Part shown: positions 33,150 through 42,169 of the stretch, in pieces
How positions within the stretch are numbered: position 1 is the stretch's first letter
How the letters are laid out: the number at the start of each line of letters is the position of its first letter
Source: Putridiphycobacter sp965230485
GTDB lineage: Bacteria > Bacteroidota > Bacteroidia > Flavobacteriales_D > Crocinitomicaceae
Assembly (NCBI GenBank): GCA_965230485.1
Contig: CBDDLA010000001.1
Span: 2,976,001 to 3,040,000, forward strand
DNA length: 64,000 bases
Direction: 5' to 3'
Translations under genes and position numbers: made by a program
The notes under the pieces: generated by a model
Told to the model about the DNA's origin: nothing
The model's input: the letters and a program-made list of their open reading frames with translations, nothing else
Databases searched by the model: none

Positions 33150-34238
33150 TTAATTTGAACAATTAGTAGATTGATAATGTTTTCCAAGTGGTGATCCTAA
33201 CTCTCTTGCTTTTTGCCAGTCCGAACATGCGCCATTCATATCGCGTAACATTTCTTTTGCCATACCTCTATTAACATAGGCATCTGCAAGACTTTTATCG
33301 AGCTTAATGGCTTTATCTGCATCCGCTTTAGCTTTTTGGTACTCTTTCGTTTTGAAATAAGCACCAGCGCGATTGCTGAAACCAGGTGCATAGTTGTCAT
33401 TTAAACCAACGCACTTAGTAAAATCTTGAACTGCTTCTTGGTATTTTTCCATTTTCATTAAACAAACACCCCTATTATTATATGCCATAAAAAACCTTGA
33501 ATCGATACTGGTTGCCCTATTAAAATATCGCAAAGCCTGGTCATATTGACCTAGCTTGGTTTTAGTAGTACCAATATTATTCAACACAAAAGCTAAATTT
33601 GGATTCATTTTCACCGCTTTCTCATAGTCTACAATTGCTGCATCATACTTTCCTAGCATTCTTTTACAAGAACCTCTGTCGTTATATGCAAATGCGTCAT
33701 CTGGACTTAACTCAATTGTTTTGGAAAAACTTTTAAGGGCACCTTCATAATCCTTTTGTAAAAAAAGTAAGGTGGCGTAATTGTAATGAACCTTTGGATT
33801 AGTAGGCTCATGCTTTATGGCCATATGGTAGTCGATCTCTGCTTTTTCATAATTATTCGTTTTTTGATACGACAATGCCCTTTGAAAATAAGCTTTTTTA
33901 TAATTAGGATCTATTTTTAATAAATTGCTCATAGACTGAATAGCGTCTTTATAATTTTCTGAAGCGACTTCAGCAATCCCTTTATTAAAATAAGGGGCTA
34001 TAAAACTAGAATCGGCCTTTATTGCAGCAGAGAATTTATCAATTGCTTGTTTATATTTTTTAGCTTCAAACAAAGTAATGCCCATGTTATAATTACTTTC
34101 AGCCAGTATTTTAGCAGCATTCGCGTCATTTATTCTTGCAATTGAATCTTGATATGCTTTTTCAGTATCGCTTAATTCATCTTGTCCAAGAGTTGCATAG
34201 CAAAGCATGATTATGGTCGAGGTTAAAAAAAGTTTCAT
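33150..34238 (-). CDS. Exported tetratricopeptide-repeat protein
   Basis: A 362-residue protein with a signal peptide (M-K-L-F-L-T-S ending A-T-L-G-Q) and about nine consecutive TPR units from residue 45 to 350. Each follows the A-x-x-x-Y-x-x-A-I-x-D-F pattern, and many contain Y-x-N-R-G. TPR arrays act as protein-binding scaffolds. Being directly upstream of the PorE-like gene, it probably works in the periplasm on envelope assembly or T9SS, which is inference. The two genes overlap or abut depending on the start of the downstream gene. Confidence 0.88.
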   Translation of the reverse strand: MKLFLTSTIIMLCYATLGQDELSDTEKAYQDSIARINDANAAKILAESNYNMGITLFEAKKYKQAIDKFSAAIKADSSFIAPYFNKGIAEVASENYKDAIQSMSNLLKIDPNYKKAYFQRALSYQKTNNYEKAEIDYHMAIKHEPTNPKVHYNYATLLFLQKDYEGALKSFSKTIELSPDDAFAYNDRGSCKRMLGKYDAAIVDYEKAVKMNPNLAFVLNNIGTTKTKLGQYDQALRYFNRATSIDSRFFMAYNNRGVCLMKMEKYQEAVQDFTKCVGLNDNYAPGFSNRAGAYFKTKEYQKAKADADKAIKLDKSLADAYVNRGMAKEMLRDMNGACSDWQKARELGSPLGKHYQSTNCSN

Positions 34239-34314
34239 AAGTTATAAATTTACGATTCTATGAAGTTAAAGGATTTTAGCTTAGATTAAGTATAATGTAT
34301 GATTTTTTTTGATG

Positions 34315-36072
34315 TTAATAATAAATAAGAGTAACGGTTTGTTCACTCATATTTTTCACTTTGTCAATCACCTTAATAAGTAATTCGTTTTTTCCTTTCT
34401 TTAAATGCTTTTTTGATCTGTTATCTAAAGGCACAATATATCTTCTTTTTTTTCTGTTATAATAGGCCAGAACCCATTCATCATTTAAATACACTTTATA
34501 GCTTGCCAAGCCAGAAAGGTTATCAGATAATGAAAATTCTAGGGTAGAATACTTTGTGATGTTTTGATTTTCTTTATAATCTAAAGGTTTAATCTTCGGG
34601 GGAATTGTATCTATCATTAAGGTGAATTTACCAAAATGACGGATTTCATGTTCAATCCACCCATTACTGTAGTAGCCCCCTTGAAAATAAATTCGGTTTT
34701 TTCTATCCAATAGAACAATTCCAAGTTTATTTGTAGGCAGATCTTTGAACTTTTCAGGGATCATAATTCTCATATTAATTCCTGATTGAACGGGAATATC
34801 ATATTCAAATAACTGGTATATGTCAGACAAAAATGATTGATTAGAAGCCGCTTTTGCTGCTATTTTTTTTTCTATAGGTTCATAGAATTGACCTTGTTCA
34901 AGTACTGCCTCAAACCCTAATAAATTGATAGTGTTAGTTTTATTTGGAAAATAATAATCATTACTGTTAAAAGGGTTTTGTTTAGGCTTTTTGCCATCAC
35001 TTTTTCTTAACTTAAAACTGATACTGCTTTTATTATGATGCACATCTTTTATTAATACTTTATAATCCGAAGCAATGTCTTCCCAATCAATACGTCCGTT
35101 TTTTATTGGATAAATAGGCAAAGGGTTAATATCGGTAGTAAATTGTTTATGAATGTGCTGTTTGAGATGTTTAAAAGCAAAATAATCTTTGTGTGTGTTT
35201 AAATAACGATTGACGTCAAAATTCATATAGTTAATTTCCTGATGATGCAACAAATCATCATTTTGCATGATTTTACTACTATATATTCCACAATTATTAT
35301 AAGCACCATCTAATTTGTCGATAGCATAAACACCTATACCTAAAGCCGAATTTTCTGTCAAAATAGTATCTACATTAATAGGGTTATTATTGTTAACGTT
35401 AAAATTTGTGCCATCTCTTTTAACGGGAAAATATAATGCCTTACCTGGAATCATATAGCCTTCTTTGCTAATGGCGTAAAATTTTAATCCTCTTATTTCT
35501 GGGGGGGTCGAGTCAGCAATTTTTTCTCGATAACAATCAAAAAGCAGTGGGTTAATAGCATGTTCGGTTTTGGTTTCTCTAATTTCAAAATGTAAATGAG
35601 GTGCTGATGAACTTCCTGAGTTACCTGAAAAAGCAACAATATCCCCTCTCTTTACTGGAATTTTTAATGCGGTTATATCCTCATCAATAATAGCAGACTC
35701 CTGGCTTTTTTGAATGGAGTAGATTAGCGAATCCAATAATGGTGGAAAATCACTGCAATGAGCAAATACGCTTGTAAGGCCATTATTATAATTAATGTAA
35801 ATGGCCTTTCCATAGCCCCATGGTGAAATTCTAATCCTTGAAATGTATCCATCTTCAATGGCATAGAGTCTGTAGCCAGTTTTTTTGTTGGTTTTAATGT
35901 CAATCCCAGTGTGAAAATGATTACTTCTCATTTCACAAAAATTACCCGCTAATACCATGTTAATTTTAATTGGCATTCCCAGGTCCATGCTATAGTTTAG
36001 CAATTTTTTCTCTTGTCCTATTGAAAGGAAGTTGAGCGAAAATAAGACAAGTGAAAACAGATATTTTAGCAT
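34315..36072 (-). CDS. M23 family peptidase, exported
   Basis: A 585-residue exported protein with a signal peptide (about 1-19). The LytM/M23 metallopeptidase domain is N-terminal (about 40-190): the zinc ligands sit in R-S-N-H-F-H-T-G-I-D-I-K and A-P-H-L-H-F-E. It would cut peptide cross-links in peptidoglycan. The remaining 390 residues are beta-rich with Ig-like character and probably bind the wall or partners. The zinc motifs look intact, so it is likely active. It is upstream of the TPR gene on the same strand with 76 bp between them. Confidence 0.88.
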   Translation of the reverse strand: MLKYLFSLVLFSLNFLSIGQEKKLLNYSMDLGMPIKINMVLAGNFCEMRSNHFHTGIDIKTNKKTGYRLYAIEDGYISRIRISPWGYGKAIYINYNNGLTSVFAHCSDFPPLLDSLIYSIQKSQESAIIDEDITALKIPVKRGDIVAFSGNSGSSSAPHLHFEIRETKTEHAINPLLFDCYREKIADSTPPEIRGLKFYAISKEGYMIPGKALYFPVKRDGTNFNVNNNNPINVDTILTENSALGIGVYAIDKLDGAYNNCGIYSSKIMQNDDLLHHQEINYMNFDVNRYLNTHKDYFAFKHLKQHIHKQFTTDINPLPIYPIKNGRIDWEDIASDYKVLIKDVHHNKSSISFKLRKSDGKKPKQNPFNSNDYYFPNKTNTINLLGFEAVLEQGQFYEPIEKKIAAKAASNQSFLSDIYQLFEYDIPVQSGINMRIMIPEKFKDLPTNKLGIVLLDRKNRIYFQGGYYSNGWIEHEIRHFGKFTLMIDTIPPKIKPLDYKENQNITKYSTLEFSLSDNLSGLASYKVYLNDEWVLAYYNRKKRRYIVPLDNRSKKHLKKGKNELLIKVIDKVKNMSEQTVTLIYY

Positions 36073-36186
36073 CAGTTATTTTTGGTTAAAAGACTAACCA
36101 CAAAATTAGTGCCTTAAGGTAATGTTCAAATGATTTTATACTCAATATTATCAATAAAATGTTTTTAATAATTCATGACTGTTTAT

Positions 36187-36217
36187 TTTGATAATGATTT
36201 TTCAAATTGTATTTTTG
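36187..36217 (+). promoter_or_regulatory. Promoter of the coiled-coil/zapA/rny operon
   Basis: TTTG at 36187-36190 and TATTTTTG at 36210-36217 with a 19-bp spacer match the Bacteroidota consensus exactly. The leader to ATG 36242 is about 20 bases. Confidence 0.6.
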
Positions 36218-36241
36218 CTTCTTAAAATTTGATTTAAATTT

Positions 36242-36547
36242 ATGTCAAGTTCGAATCCGAAATTGGTTGATTTAGAAAATGGAGTTGATTTATTATTAAA
36301 AAAAATAAGTTCATTGACTTCATTGGTTAACGACCAGGAGGAACGAATTGATTTATTGACAAATGAGTTAAGCACTGTAAGTAGCCATAAGGCGAAATTA
36401 GAGTCTGAAAATGTTGCATTAATGGCTAAAATTCAGTCGCAACTAAATCAGAATGGGCCACAAGTTGTCAATCAGGAAGCATATAATCAGAAGATAAATG
36501 AATTGGTAAAGGAAATTAATAGTTGTATTTCTTTACTCAATAAATAA
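36242..36547 (+). CDS. Coiled-coil protein upstream of zapA
   Basis: A 101-residue protein that is almost entirely a predicted coiled coil (about 10-70, heptads with L, I and V) with no signal peptide or membrane segment. It starts an operon with zapA (3-bp gap) and rny. A role in Z-ring assembly as a partner of ZapA is plausible from position, similar to ZapB in other bacteria, but the sequence itself does not identify a family. Confidence 0.75.
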   Translation: MSSSNPKLVDLENGVDLLLKKISSLTSLVNDQEERIDLLTNELSTVSSHKAKLESENVALMAKIQSQLNQNGPQVVNQEAYNQKINELVKEINSCISLLNK

Positions 36548-36550
36548 TTT

Positions 36551-36841
36551 ATGGAAAAAGTGTCTTTAAAGGTCATAATTGCAGGCAGAACTTACCCTCT
36601 TACCATTAAAAAAGATGAGGAAAATGCCATAACGCAAGCGGCTGAAAGGATTAACTCGAATATAAAAAAACTGCAAGGTAACTATGCTGTAAAAGATATG
36701 CAGGATTTGTTGGCTATGACTACACTGCAGTTTGCGGTTCAATCTAGTGATACAAAACCTAAATCTTCGTCTTCCAATGACGCTTCCTTTGAGAAAGATT
36801 TAAATCGAATTTTGGAAAAAATAAATACGCAATTAGATTAA
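36551..36841 (+). CDS. zapA: Cell division protein ZapA
   Basis: A 96-residue ZapA-family protein. The N-terminal globular part has V-x-L-K-V-I-I-A-G-R-T-Y-P-L, the usual start, then A-A-E-R-I-N-S-N-I-K-K-L. The C-terminal half is helical with D-L-L-A-M-T-T-L-Q. ZapA binds FtsZ and bundles Z-ring filaments in the cytoplasm. It lies between the coiled-coil protein gene and rny. Confidence 0.88.
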   Translation: MEKVSLKVIIAGRTYPLTIKKDEENAITQAAERINSNIKKLQGNYAVKDMQDLLAMTTLQFAVQSSDTKPKSSSSNDASFEKDLNRILEKINTQLD

Positions 36842-36867
36842 TTGCAAGTATTAATGGCTCAAATTTT

Positions 36868-36889
36868 TTGTTTTGGGCCCCAAAAACAA
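36868..36889. repeat. Palindrome between zapA and rny
   Basis: TTGTTTTGGG and CCCCAAAAACAA form a near-perfect palindrome with one extra A and one extra C on the right, around a GGGCCC core. No T tract follows, so it is not a typical terminator. It lies five bases before the rny start codon and could affect rny translation or mRNA processing. Confidence 0.4.
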
Positions 36890-36893
36890 TTAG

Positions 36894-38435
36894 ATGGATA
36901 CAATTAGTATAATTATCGGGATAACAATTGGTGTAGTTGCGGGAGGTGTTATAGCATTCATATTGCAAAAAAGTGCTTTAAAAGCTAAAGCATCTGCCAT
37001 TCTAAAGGAAGCTGAAGTAGAAGGTGAGTCCCTAAAAAAAGACAAAATTTTGCAGGCTAAGGAAAGGTTTTTGCAATTAAAAGATAGCCACGAAAAAGAG
37101 GTTAGAAATCGTGAAAAATCTATCCAAAGTCTTGAGGATAGGCTGAAACACAAAGAGAAGACTTTTAATCAAAAAATAGGAGAAGTTAATAGAAAGGAGA
37201 AAAACATTGATAGTCTTAAAGCAGAAATTGAGACTGAGAAGCAATTAGTGAATGGAAAACGTCAAGAAATAGAAAAATTGCATCAAAAACGAGTTTTAGA
37301 GTTATCAAAAATTTCTGGATTATCAGCAGAAGATGCCAAGAAAGAGGTTAAGGAAGCATTAGTTGATGAAGCCAGAACGGATGCAATGGCAACGATTAAG
37401 AATATTGTAGAAGAGGCAAAAATTAATGCAAGTAAGGAAGCAAAAAAAATCGTAGTTCAATCTATCCAAAGGGTAGCTACCGAGCAGGCAATAGAAAATT
37501 CCGTATCTGTTTTCAATATTGATTCTGATGAATTAAAGGGAAGAATTATAGGTCGTGAAGGCAGAAATATTAGAGCGCTAGAAGCCGCAACAGGTGTAGA
37601 GATAATTGTAGATGATACTCCTGAAGCCATTATTCTATCATGTTTTGATTCAGTGAGAAGAGAAGTAGCGCGTTTGGCACTCCACCAGCTCGTCTCTGAC
37701 GGCAGAATTCATCCTGCAAGAATTGAAGATGTTGTGGCTAAGACAAAGAAATCTCTGGAGGAAGAAATTATTGAGACAGGTCGTAGGACATGTATTGATT
37801 TGGGGATTCATGGTCTCCACCCAGAGTTAATGAGAATGGTAGGGAGGATGAAATACCGCTCTTCGTATGGACAGAATTTATTGCAACACAGCCGAGAGGT
37901 TGCTAATTTATGCGCTATTATGGCGGCCGAATTAGGCTTAAATGTCAAATTAGCAAAGAGAGCAGGATTATTACATGACATTGGAAAGGTGCCTGAAGAT
38001 GAACCAGAATTACCGCATGCATTGCTTGGTATGAAATTGGCAGAGAAGTTTGGAGAGAAAAAAGATGTGTGTAATGCAATTGGAGCTCACCATGATGAAA
38101 TTGAAATGACAACTCTTATTTCACCAATCATTCAGGTTTGTGATGCCGTTTCGGGTGCGAGACCAGGGGCAAGACGAGAAATTGCAGAATCGTATATCAA
38201 GCGGATTAAAGAATTAGAAAATATCGCTTTAGGGTTTGATGGTGTATTAAAATCTTATGCTATTCAAGCTGGAAGAGAATTGAGAGTTTTAGTAGAAAGT
38301 GAAAAGGTAACCGATCAGCAGGCTGATGAGTTATCGTTTATTATTTCTCAAAAAATTCAAAATGAAATGACTTATCCAGGTCAGGTTAAAGTAACTGTCA
38401 TTAGAGAGCGAAGAGCAGTTCATTATGCAAAGTAA
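36894..38435 (+). CDS. rny: Ribonuclease Y
   Basis: A 513-residue endoribonuclease. An N-terminal membrane helix (about 5-24) is followed by a long charged coiled coil (about 30-200), a KH RNA-binding domain with G-R-I-I-G-R-E-G-R-N-I-R-A-L-E (about 217-231), and an HD phosphohydrolase domain. The metal motif is L-L-H-D-I-G-K-V (H361-D362), preceded by H-S-R-E-V. RNase Y starts mRNA decay at the membrane. It ends the operon with zapA. A palindrome lies immediately before its start. Confidence 0.95.
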   Translation: MDTISIIIGITIGVVAGGVIAFILQKSALKAKASAILKEAEVEGESLKKDKILQAKERFLQLKDSHEKEVRNREKSIQSLEDRLKHKEKTFNQKIGEVNRKEKNIDSLKAEIETEKQLVNGKRQEIEKLHQKRVLELSKISGLSAEDAKKEVKEALVDEARTDAMATIKNIVEEAKINASKEAKKIVVQSIQRVATEQAIENSVSVFNIDSDELKGRIIGREGRNIRALEAATGVEIIVDDTPEAIILSCFDSVRREVARLALHQLVSDGRIHPARIEDVVAKTKKSLEEEIIETGRRTCIDLGIHGLHPELMRMVGRMKYRSSYGQNLLQHSREVANLCAIMAAELGLNVKLAKRAGLLHDIGKVPEDEPELPHALLGMKLAEKFGEKKDVCNAIGAHHDEIEMTTLISPIIQVCDAVSGARPGARREIAESYIKRIKELENIALGFDGVLKSYAIQAGRELRVLVESEKVTDQQADELSFIISQKIQNEMTYPGQVKVTVIRERRAVHYAK

Positions 38436-38563
38436 ATGAACACAAGATTTCACTTTATTTTGACTACCTTGATAAGACTAAATGATAGAAGATTTATTAG
38501 AGTTGATGCTTTCCATCTTCAATAATATAATCTCAAAACAATTAGTTTATACACTTCTAATAA

Positions 38564-39850
38564 ATGGGCACTTTAAATCGTTTTTTTAATGAAACATTAA
38601 GAAATGCTTCTAAGTTGTTGGTTGGGACAGTCATAGCTCAAATTATTCCGATCATTTTTAGCTTTTACCTTGCAAGAATTTTTAGTGAGGAATCTTTTGG
38701 CTTTTACGGCATTTATATGAGTTCGGTTTCAATTCTTTTTGTGATTGTTAATATGAGGTATGAAAATACAATCTTATTACCTAAAAAGGAAGAAGACGCC
38801 AACGCACTTGTAATCTCTAGTGCCATTTTAGCTTTCATAGTAGCTATATTAATTCTCATTGCAGCCATTATTTATAAGTTTAATGTTTTTTACTTTGCGA
38901 ATAGTGATCATAAAAATTGGTGGATTTTTTTAATACCATTATCCGTATTTTTCGTCGGAATATACCAACCCTTTAATTATTGGCTTATTCGAAAAAAAAA
39001 ATATAAAGCTTCTTCTATAAATAAAATCACTCAACGCATAGTCGAGACACCAGTTAATATTTTACTTGGAAAGTCAGGAATATTATACGGTTTAATTTGG
39101 GGTGATATATTTGGCCGATTTTTCATGGCTATTCAAGCTATTTACCAATCTTATAAAGCTGGATTTAGACATCACAATGTAAAAAAGGAAAGAATCATCT
39201 ATTTACTAAAAAGATATAAATCTTTTCCCCTTATAAACGTGTTACCTTCTTTAGCTAATTCAATTGCAACTCATGCACCACTCTTTATTGTTGCAAAACA
39301 ATTTGGTGTAGAAATTGCTGGTCAAATGACTTTGGTTCGAACCGTATTATCTATTCCTGTTTCATTGATATCTAACAATGTGTCTCAAGTTGTTTTTCAA
39401 CAAGTTTCAGCAAGAGTGTCAAATAGAAAAGAGTTTAGGAAGCTATTAAAAAATGTCTTTCTGGTATTAATAAGTTTGTCAATTTTGATGACACTACTGT
39501 TTATACCTTTTGGTAAATTTATATTTAGTTTATACGGTGATAAATGGGGAATTGCAGGATTTATGTCGCAAATATTAGTTTTATCCTTTTCCTTTAAATT
39601 TCTTGTCAGTTCATTTAGCAAAATATTATTATCGCTCGAGAAAGTGAAAGAGATTAGTACTTGGCAAGTTTCCTACCTGCTAATGTCAGTGTCTTTATAC
39701 CTAATTTCAGAATATTATGAACTTTCCTTAGTCTCATTTTTATTTGCCTACTTAATCGTTGATTTGGTTTCTTATCTGTTTTATGCCTTGCTTATATCTA
39801 GGGCAATACAGAAATATCATAGTGAAATTACTTCTTCTTATGACCTATAA
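38564..39850 (+). CDS. Polysaccharide flippase (Wzx-type, MOP superfamily)
   Basis: A 428-residue polytopic protein with about 12 hydrophobic segments. The N-terminal region (L-V-G-T-V-I-A-Q-I-I-P-I-I-x-x-x-Y-L-A-R-I-F) is that of oligosaccharide flippases, which move lipid-linked repeat units across the inner membrane. It begins the main polysaccharide cluster and overlaps the convergent Wzz gene by 22 bp. Confidence 0.86.
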   Translation: MGTLNRFFNETLRNASKLLVGTVIAQIIPIIFSFYLARIFSEESFGFYGIYMSSVSILFVIVNMRYENTILLPKKEEDANALVISSAILAFIVAILILIAAIIYKFNVFYFANSDHKNWWIFLIPLSVFFVGIYQPFNYWLIRKKKYKASSINKITQRIVETPVNILLGKSGILYGLIWGDIFGRFFMAIQAIYQSYKAGFRHHNVKKERIIYLLKRYKSFPLINVLPSLANSIATHAPLFIVAKQFGVEIAGQMTLVRTVLSIPVSLISNNVSQVVFQQVSARVSNRKEFRKLLKNVFLVLISLSILMTLLFIPFGKFIFSLYGDKWGIAGFMSQILVLSFSFKFLVSSFSKILLSLEKVKEISTWQVSYLLMSVSLYLISEYYELSLVSFLFAYLIVDLVSYLFYALLISRAIQKYHSEITSSYDL

Positions 39851-40607
39851 TCAATGTTAAAATAGAACTAAATATAATTGAGATTATAAAGAAAAGAAAT
39901 ATAGGTAGTTTTTTTGATTTATTTTTAGCTTGATTAGAGATGTAAATTTGACTTGAGTATTTCACCACATGATTTAACTGTTCTAACTCTTCAGTAAGTT
40001 GATACTTTTTTTCTAAAATTGCTAACTCTTCAAGAAAGGAGACTCTACTCTCAAATTCATTTTCTGAATTAATCACTTTCTTCTTTATTAATTGTATTTC
40101 TTCTAATTGTTGTTCAATTTTATTAATAAGTGAGTTGACTGAAGATTTTTTTCGTGCGATTAATTCTTTAACTTCTATATTATTAGAAGCCCAAGTGATA
40201 ATTTTATCAGCAATTTGTTTTGTGTTTCCCGTATCATTTGTGCTGATTGTAATGATGGCTTCCTTCTTATCTTCTTCATTAATAATACCTGAGACTCGAA
40301 TAAACCTAAGGCTTTTGATTTCATCAGAAGTACATCTAACTTTTGTCTTCAGTTCATTACTTGAGAATTTTGAAATATTATTTAAGTCATTAAAAACAAA
40401 CTGACTCCCGGTGTTATTTATTGTGATAGGAAAACTTGCAGAGTATTCTGCTGAGTAGGAAAGGTACAAGTAAGAAACTAGCAAAAGAAATAATCCTAAG
40501 AATGAGATGATGAAAAGTTTAATGTTGTTTTTTAGAACCTTAAAAAAATAGGAAATATCAATATCATTTGGGTTATCCTCTATCAAATATTTTACTTTAT
40601 TCTGCAT
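39828..40607 (-). CDS. Wzz-like chain-length determinant
   Basis: A 259-residue protein with two hydrophobic segments at about 32-54 and 234-254 and a charged, partly coiled-coil periplasmic region between them. The N-terminal part D-I-D-I-S-Y-F-F-K-V-L-K-N-N-I-K-L-F followed by a hydrophobic stretch and Y-S-A-E-Y-S-A is typical of Wzz. It should set polymer chain length with the polymerase at 40661, although it is transcribed away from that gene. It is shorter than the 21572 homologue. Confidence 0.78.
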   Translation of the reverse strand: MQNKVKYLIEDNPNDIDISYFFKVLKNNIKLFIISFLGLFLLLVSYLYLSYSAEYSASFPITINNTGSQFVFNDLNNISKFSSNELKTKVRCTSDEIKSLRFIRVSGIINEEDKKEAIITISTNDTGNTKQIADKIITWASNNIEVKELIARKKSSVNSLINKIEQQLEEIQLIKKKVINSENEFESRVSFLEELAILEKKYQLTEELEQLNHVVKYSSQIYISNQAKNKSKKLPIFLFFIISIIFSSILTLIIGHKKK

Positions 40608-40660
40608 GTTTATTTTTTTATAAAGTTAGATATAAATATATATTGTACTAACTTTGCTTA

Positions 40661-41977
40661 ATGCTTTTTTCAAAAAGTTATACTAGATTTGAAAGGCTAA
40701 TAATAAGGATGCTTTTTGTTACAGGAGTCTTATTATTGTCCGTTATTTTGACAAAGTATTACGAAGTGTTTGGACCTCTTTTTGAATATCTTGGTCTTAG
40801 ATATATGCCTCAGAATGAGTCAACCCAAATTTTTATTTATTTAATTGTTTTTTTACTCTCAATAATATTACCGCTGAACCATAAAAAGCCGTCTAATATT
40901 TTTTTATTGCTTCTCTTTATAATGTCATATTTGCCAATTGCAGTGATTTTTTCAATGGATCGAATGGCTTCTTTCTACGGTTTTGTTTTTTATTCTTTAT
41001 TTATTCTTGCTCTTTCTTTACTAGATAAAATCAGGTTTAAATCATTTGAGATTAAAACAAAAGCACTATCGGCTAAAAACTACAATTTGTTGCTCTTTTT
41101 ACTAATAAGTTCAGGTGCAATAATACTTGTGACGTATTATGGATATCACTTAAATGTAACAAATTATGATATGATATATGATGTAAGGGCTAGTTTTAAA
41201 GACAAAACGGGAGGCAGTCGATTATTAGCATTTTCGTTTAGCTGGATGGCTAATGTCTTAGTCATTGTTTTGTTAACGATTTCAATCATTAAAAAAAAGT
41301 GGTTTCTGGTTATCATTGCATTCGGGCTACAATTTTATCTATTTAATTTGGGTGGTAACAAGTCAATTTTTATGTTGCCATTTTTATTAATATTTATCAT
41401 TTTTTCAGCTAAATTTTTTAAGGAGTATTCAGTATTATTTATTTTATATTCATTCGTATTAATGTGCTTCGGGTTATATTTTTACGATTTTATAATTAAT
41501 GATAACTTTAGTTTAGCATCTTCAATTTTTGTAAGACGAAATTTTTTCGTACCGGCAAATTTATTTTTCTATTATTTAGAATTTTTTGAGTTTCAACCCG
41601 CTGATTTGTTTGCTAAAAGTTTTCCGTTCAGTTTGTTTATGGAGTCTAATTATGAAAAAGATGTTCCGTACATTATTGGAGAAACATACATTCGTAAGGG
41701 GACTCACGCTAATGGCAATTTTTTAGCAGATTTATACTACAATCTTAAATGGCAAGGTTTTTTAATAGGTTTCTTTTTCACATTTATTTACTTCAGAATT
41801 GTAGATACTTTGGTGAAGGGAAAAAATCATTTAGTTATTGTGCCCCTAGCAACTATTCCTGTAATATCACTTATGAATTCTGGATTAATTGTTAATCTGG
41901 TTAGCTTTGGTTTACTGTTAATGATTTTTTTGATTGCCTTATTTCCTAAAACGAAATACTATACAGACAAGCATTAA
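40661..41977 (+). CDS. O-antigen polymerase-like membrane protein (Wzy)
   Basis: A 438-residue polytopic membrane protein with about 11 hydrophobic segments and a long periplasmic loop around 330-385 (G-E-T-Y-I-R-K-G-T-H-A-N-G-N-F-L-A-D-L-Y). This layout fits the oligosaccharide repeat unit polymerase group. The sequence motif is weak, so the call rests on topology and context between the flippase, Wzz and glycosyltransferase genes. A 192-bp gap with promoter-like sequence follows. Confidence 0.75.
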   Translation: MLFSKSYTRFERLIIRMLFVTGVLLLSVILTKYYEVFGPLFEYLGLRYMPQNESTQIFIYLIVFLLSIILPLNHKKPSNIFLLLLFIMSYLPIAVIFSMDRMASFYGFVFYSLFILALSLLDKIRFKSFEIKTKALSAKNYNLLLFLLISSGAIILVTYYGYHLNVTNYDMIYDVRASFKDKTGGSRLLAFSFSWMANVLVIVLLTISIIKKKWFLVIIAFGLQFYLFNLGGNKSIFMLPFLLIFIIFSAKFFKEYSVLFILYSFVLMCFGLYFYDFIINDNFSLASSIFVRRNFFVPANLFFYYLEFFEFQPADLFAKSFPFSLFMESNYEKDVPYIIGETYIRKGTHANGNFLADLYYNLKWQGFLIGFFFTFIYFRIVDTLVKGKNHLVIVPLATIPVISLMNSGLIVNLVSFGLLLMIFLIALFPKTKYYTDKH

Positions 41978-42139
41978 CTTATAATTAGTATCTTTTAATG
42001 TTAGCTAAATTGTTTTGAATGAAAGCTAAAAAAGGTATGATAGAATATTAATTACATTATTTTCTTGCATTTACAATTTTATAAAGTTTAATATGGTTTT
42101 GATATAAAGTAAGACGGTAAAAAGTGAATAATAAGTTAT

Positions 42140-42167
42140 TTTGCGATATTTACGACAAATATATTTG
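42140..42167 (+). promoter_or_regulatory. Promoter of the glycosyltransferase operon
   Basis: TTTG (42140-42143) and TATATTTG (42160-42167), 16-bp spacer. The box ends two bases before the ATG at 42170, so transcription should start at or next to the AUG, giving a leaderless message. Confidence 0.45.
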
Positions 42168-42169
42168 GA

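Noticed and set aside
38436..38525. 29-codon ATG frame directly after the rny stop
   Set aside because: It is short and has no visible motif or homology, and resembles random coding.
42001..42029. TTAGCT / AGCTAA pair after the polymerase gene
   Set aside because: The six-base arms are far apart (17 bases) and the following sequence lacks a T tract.
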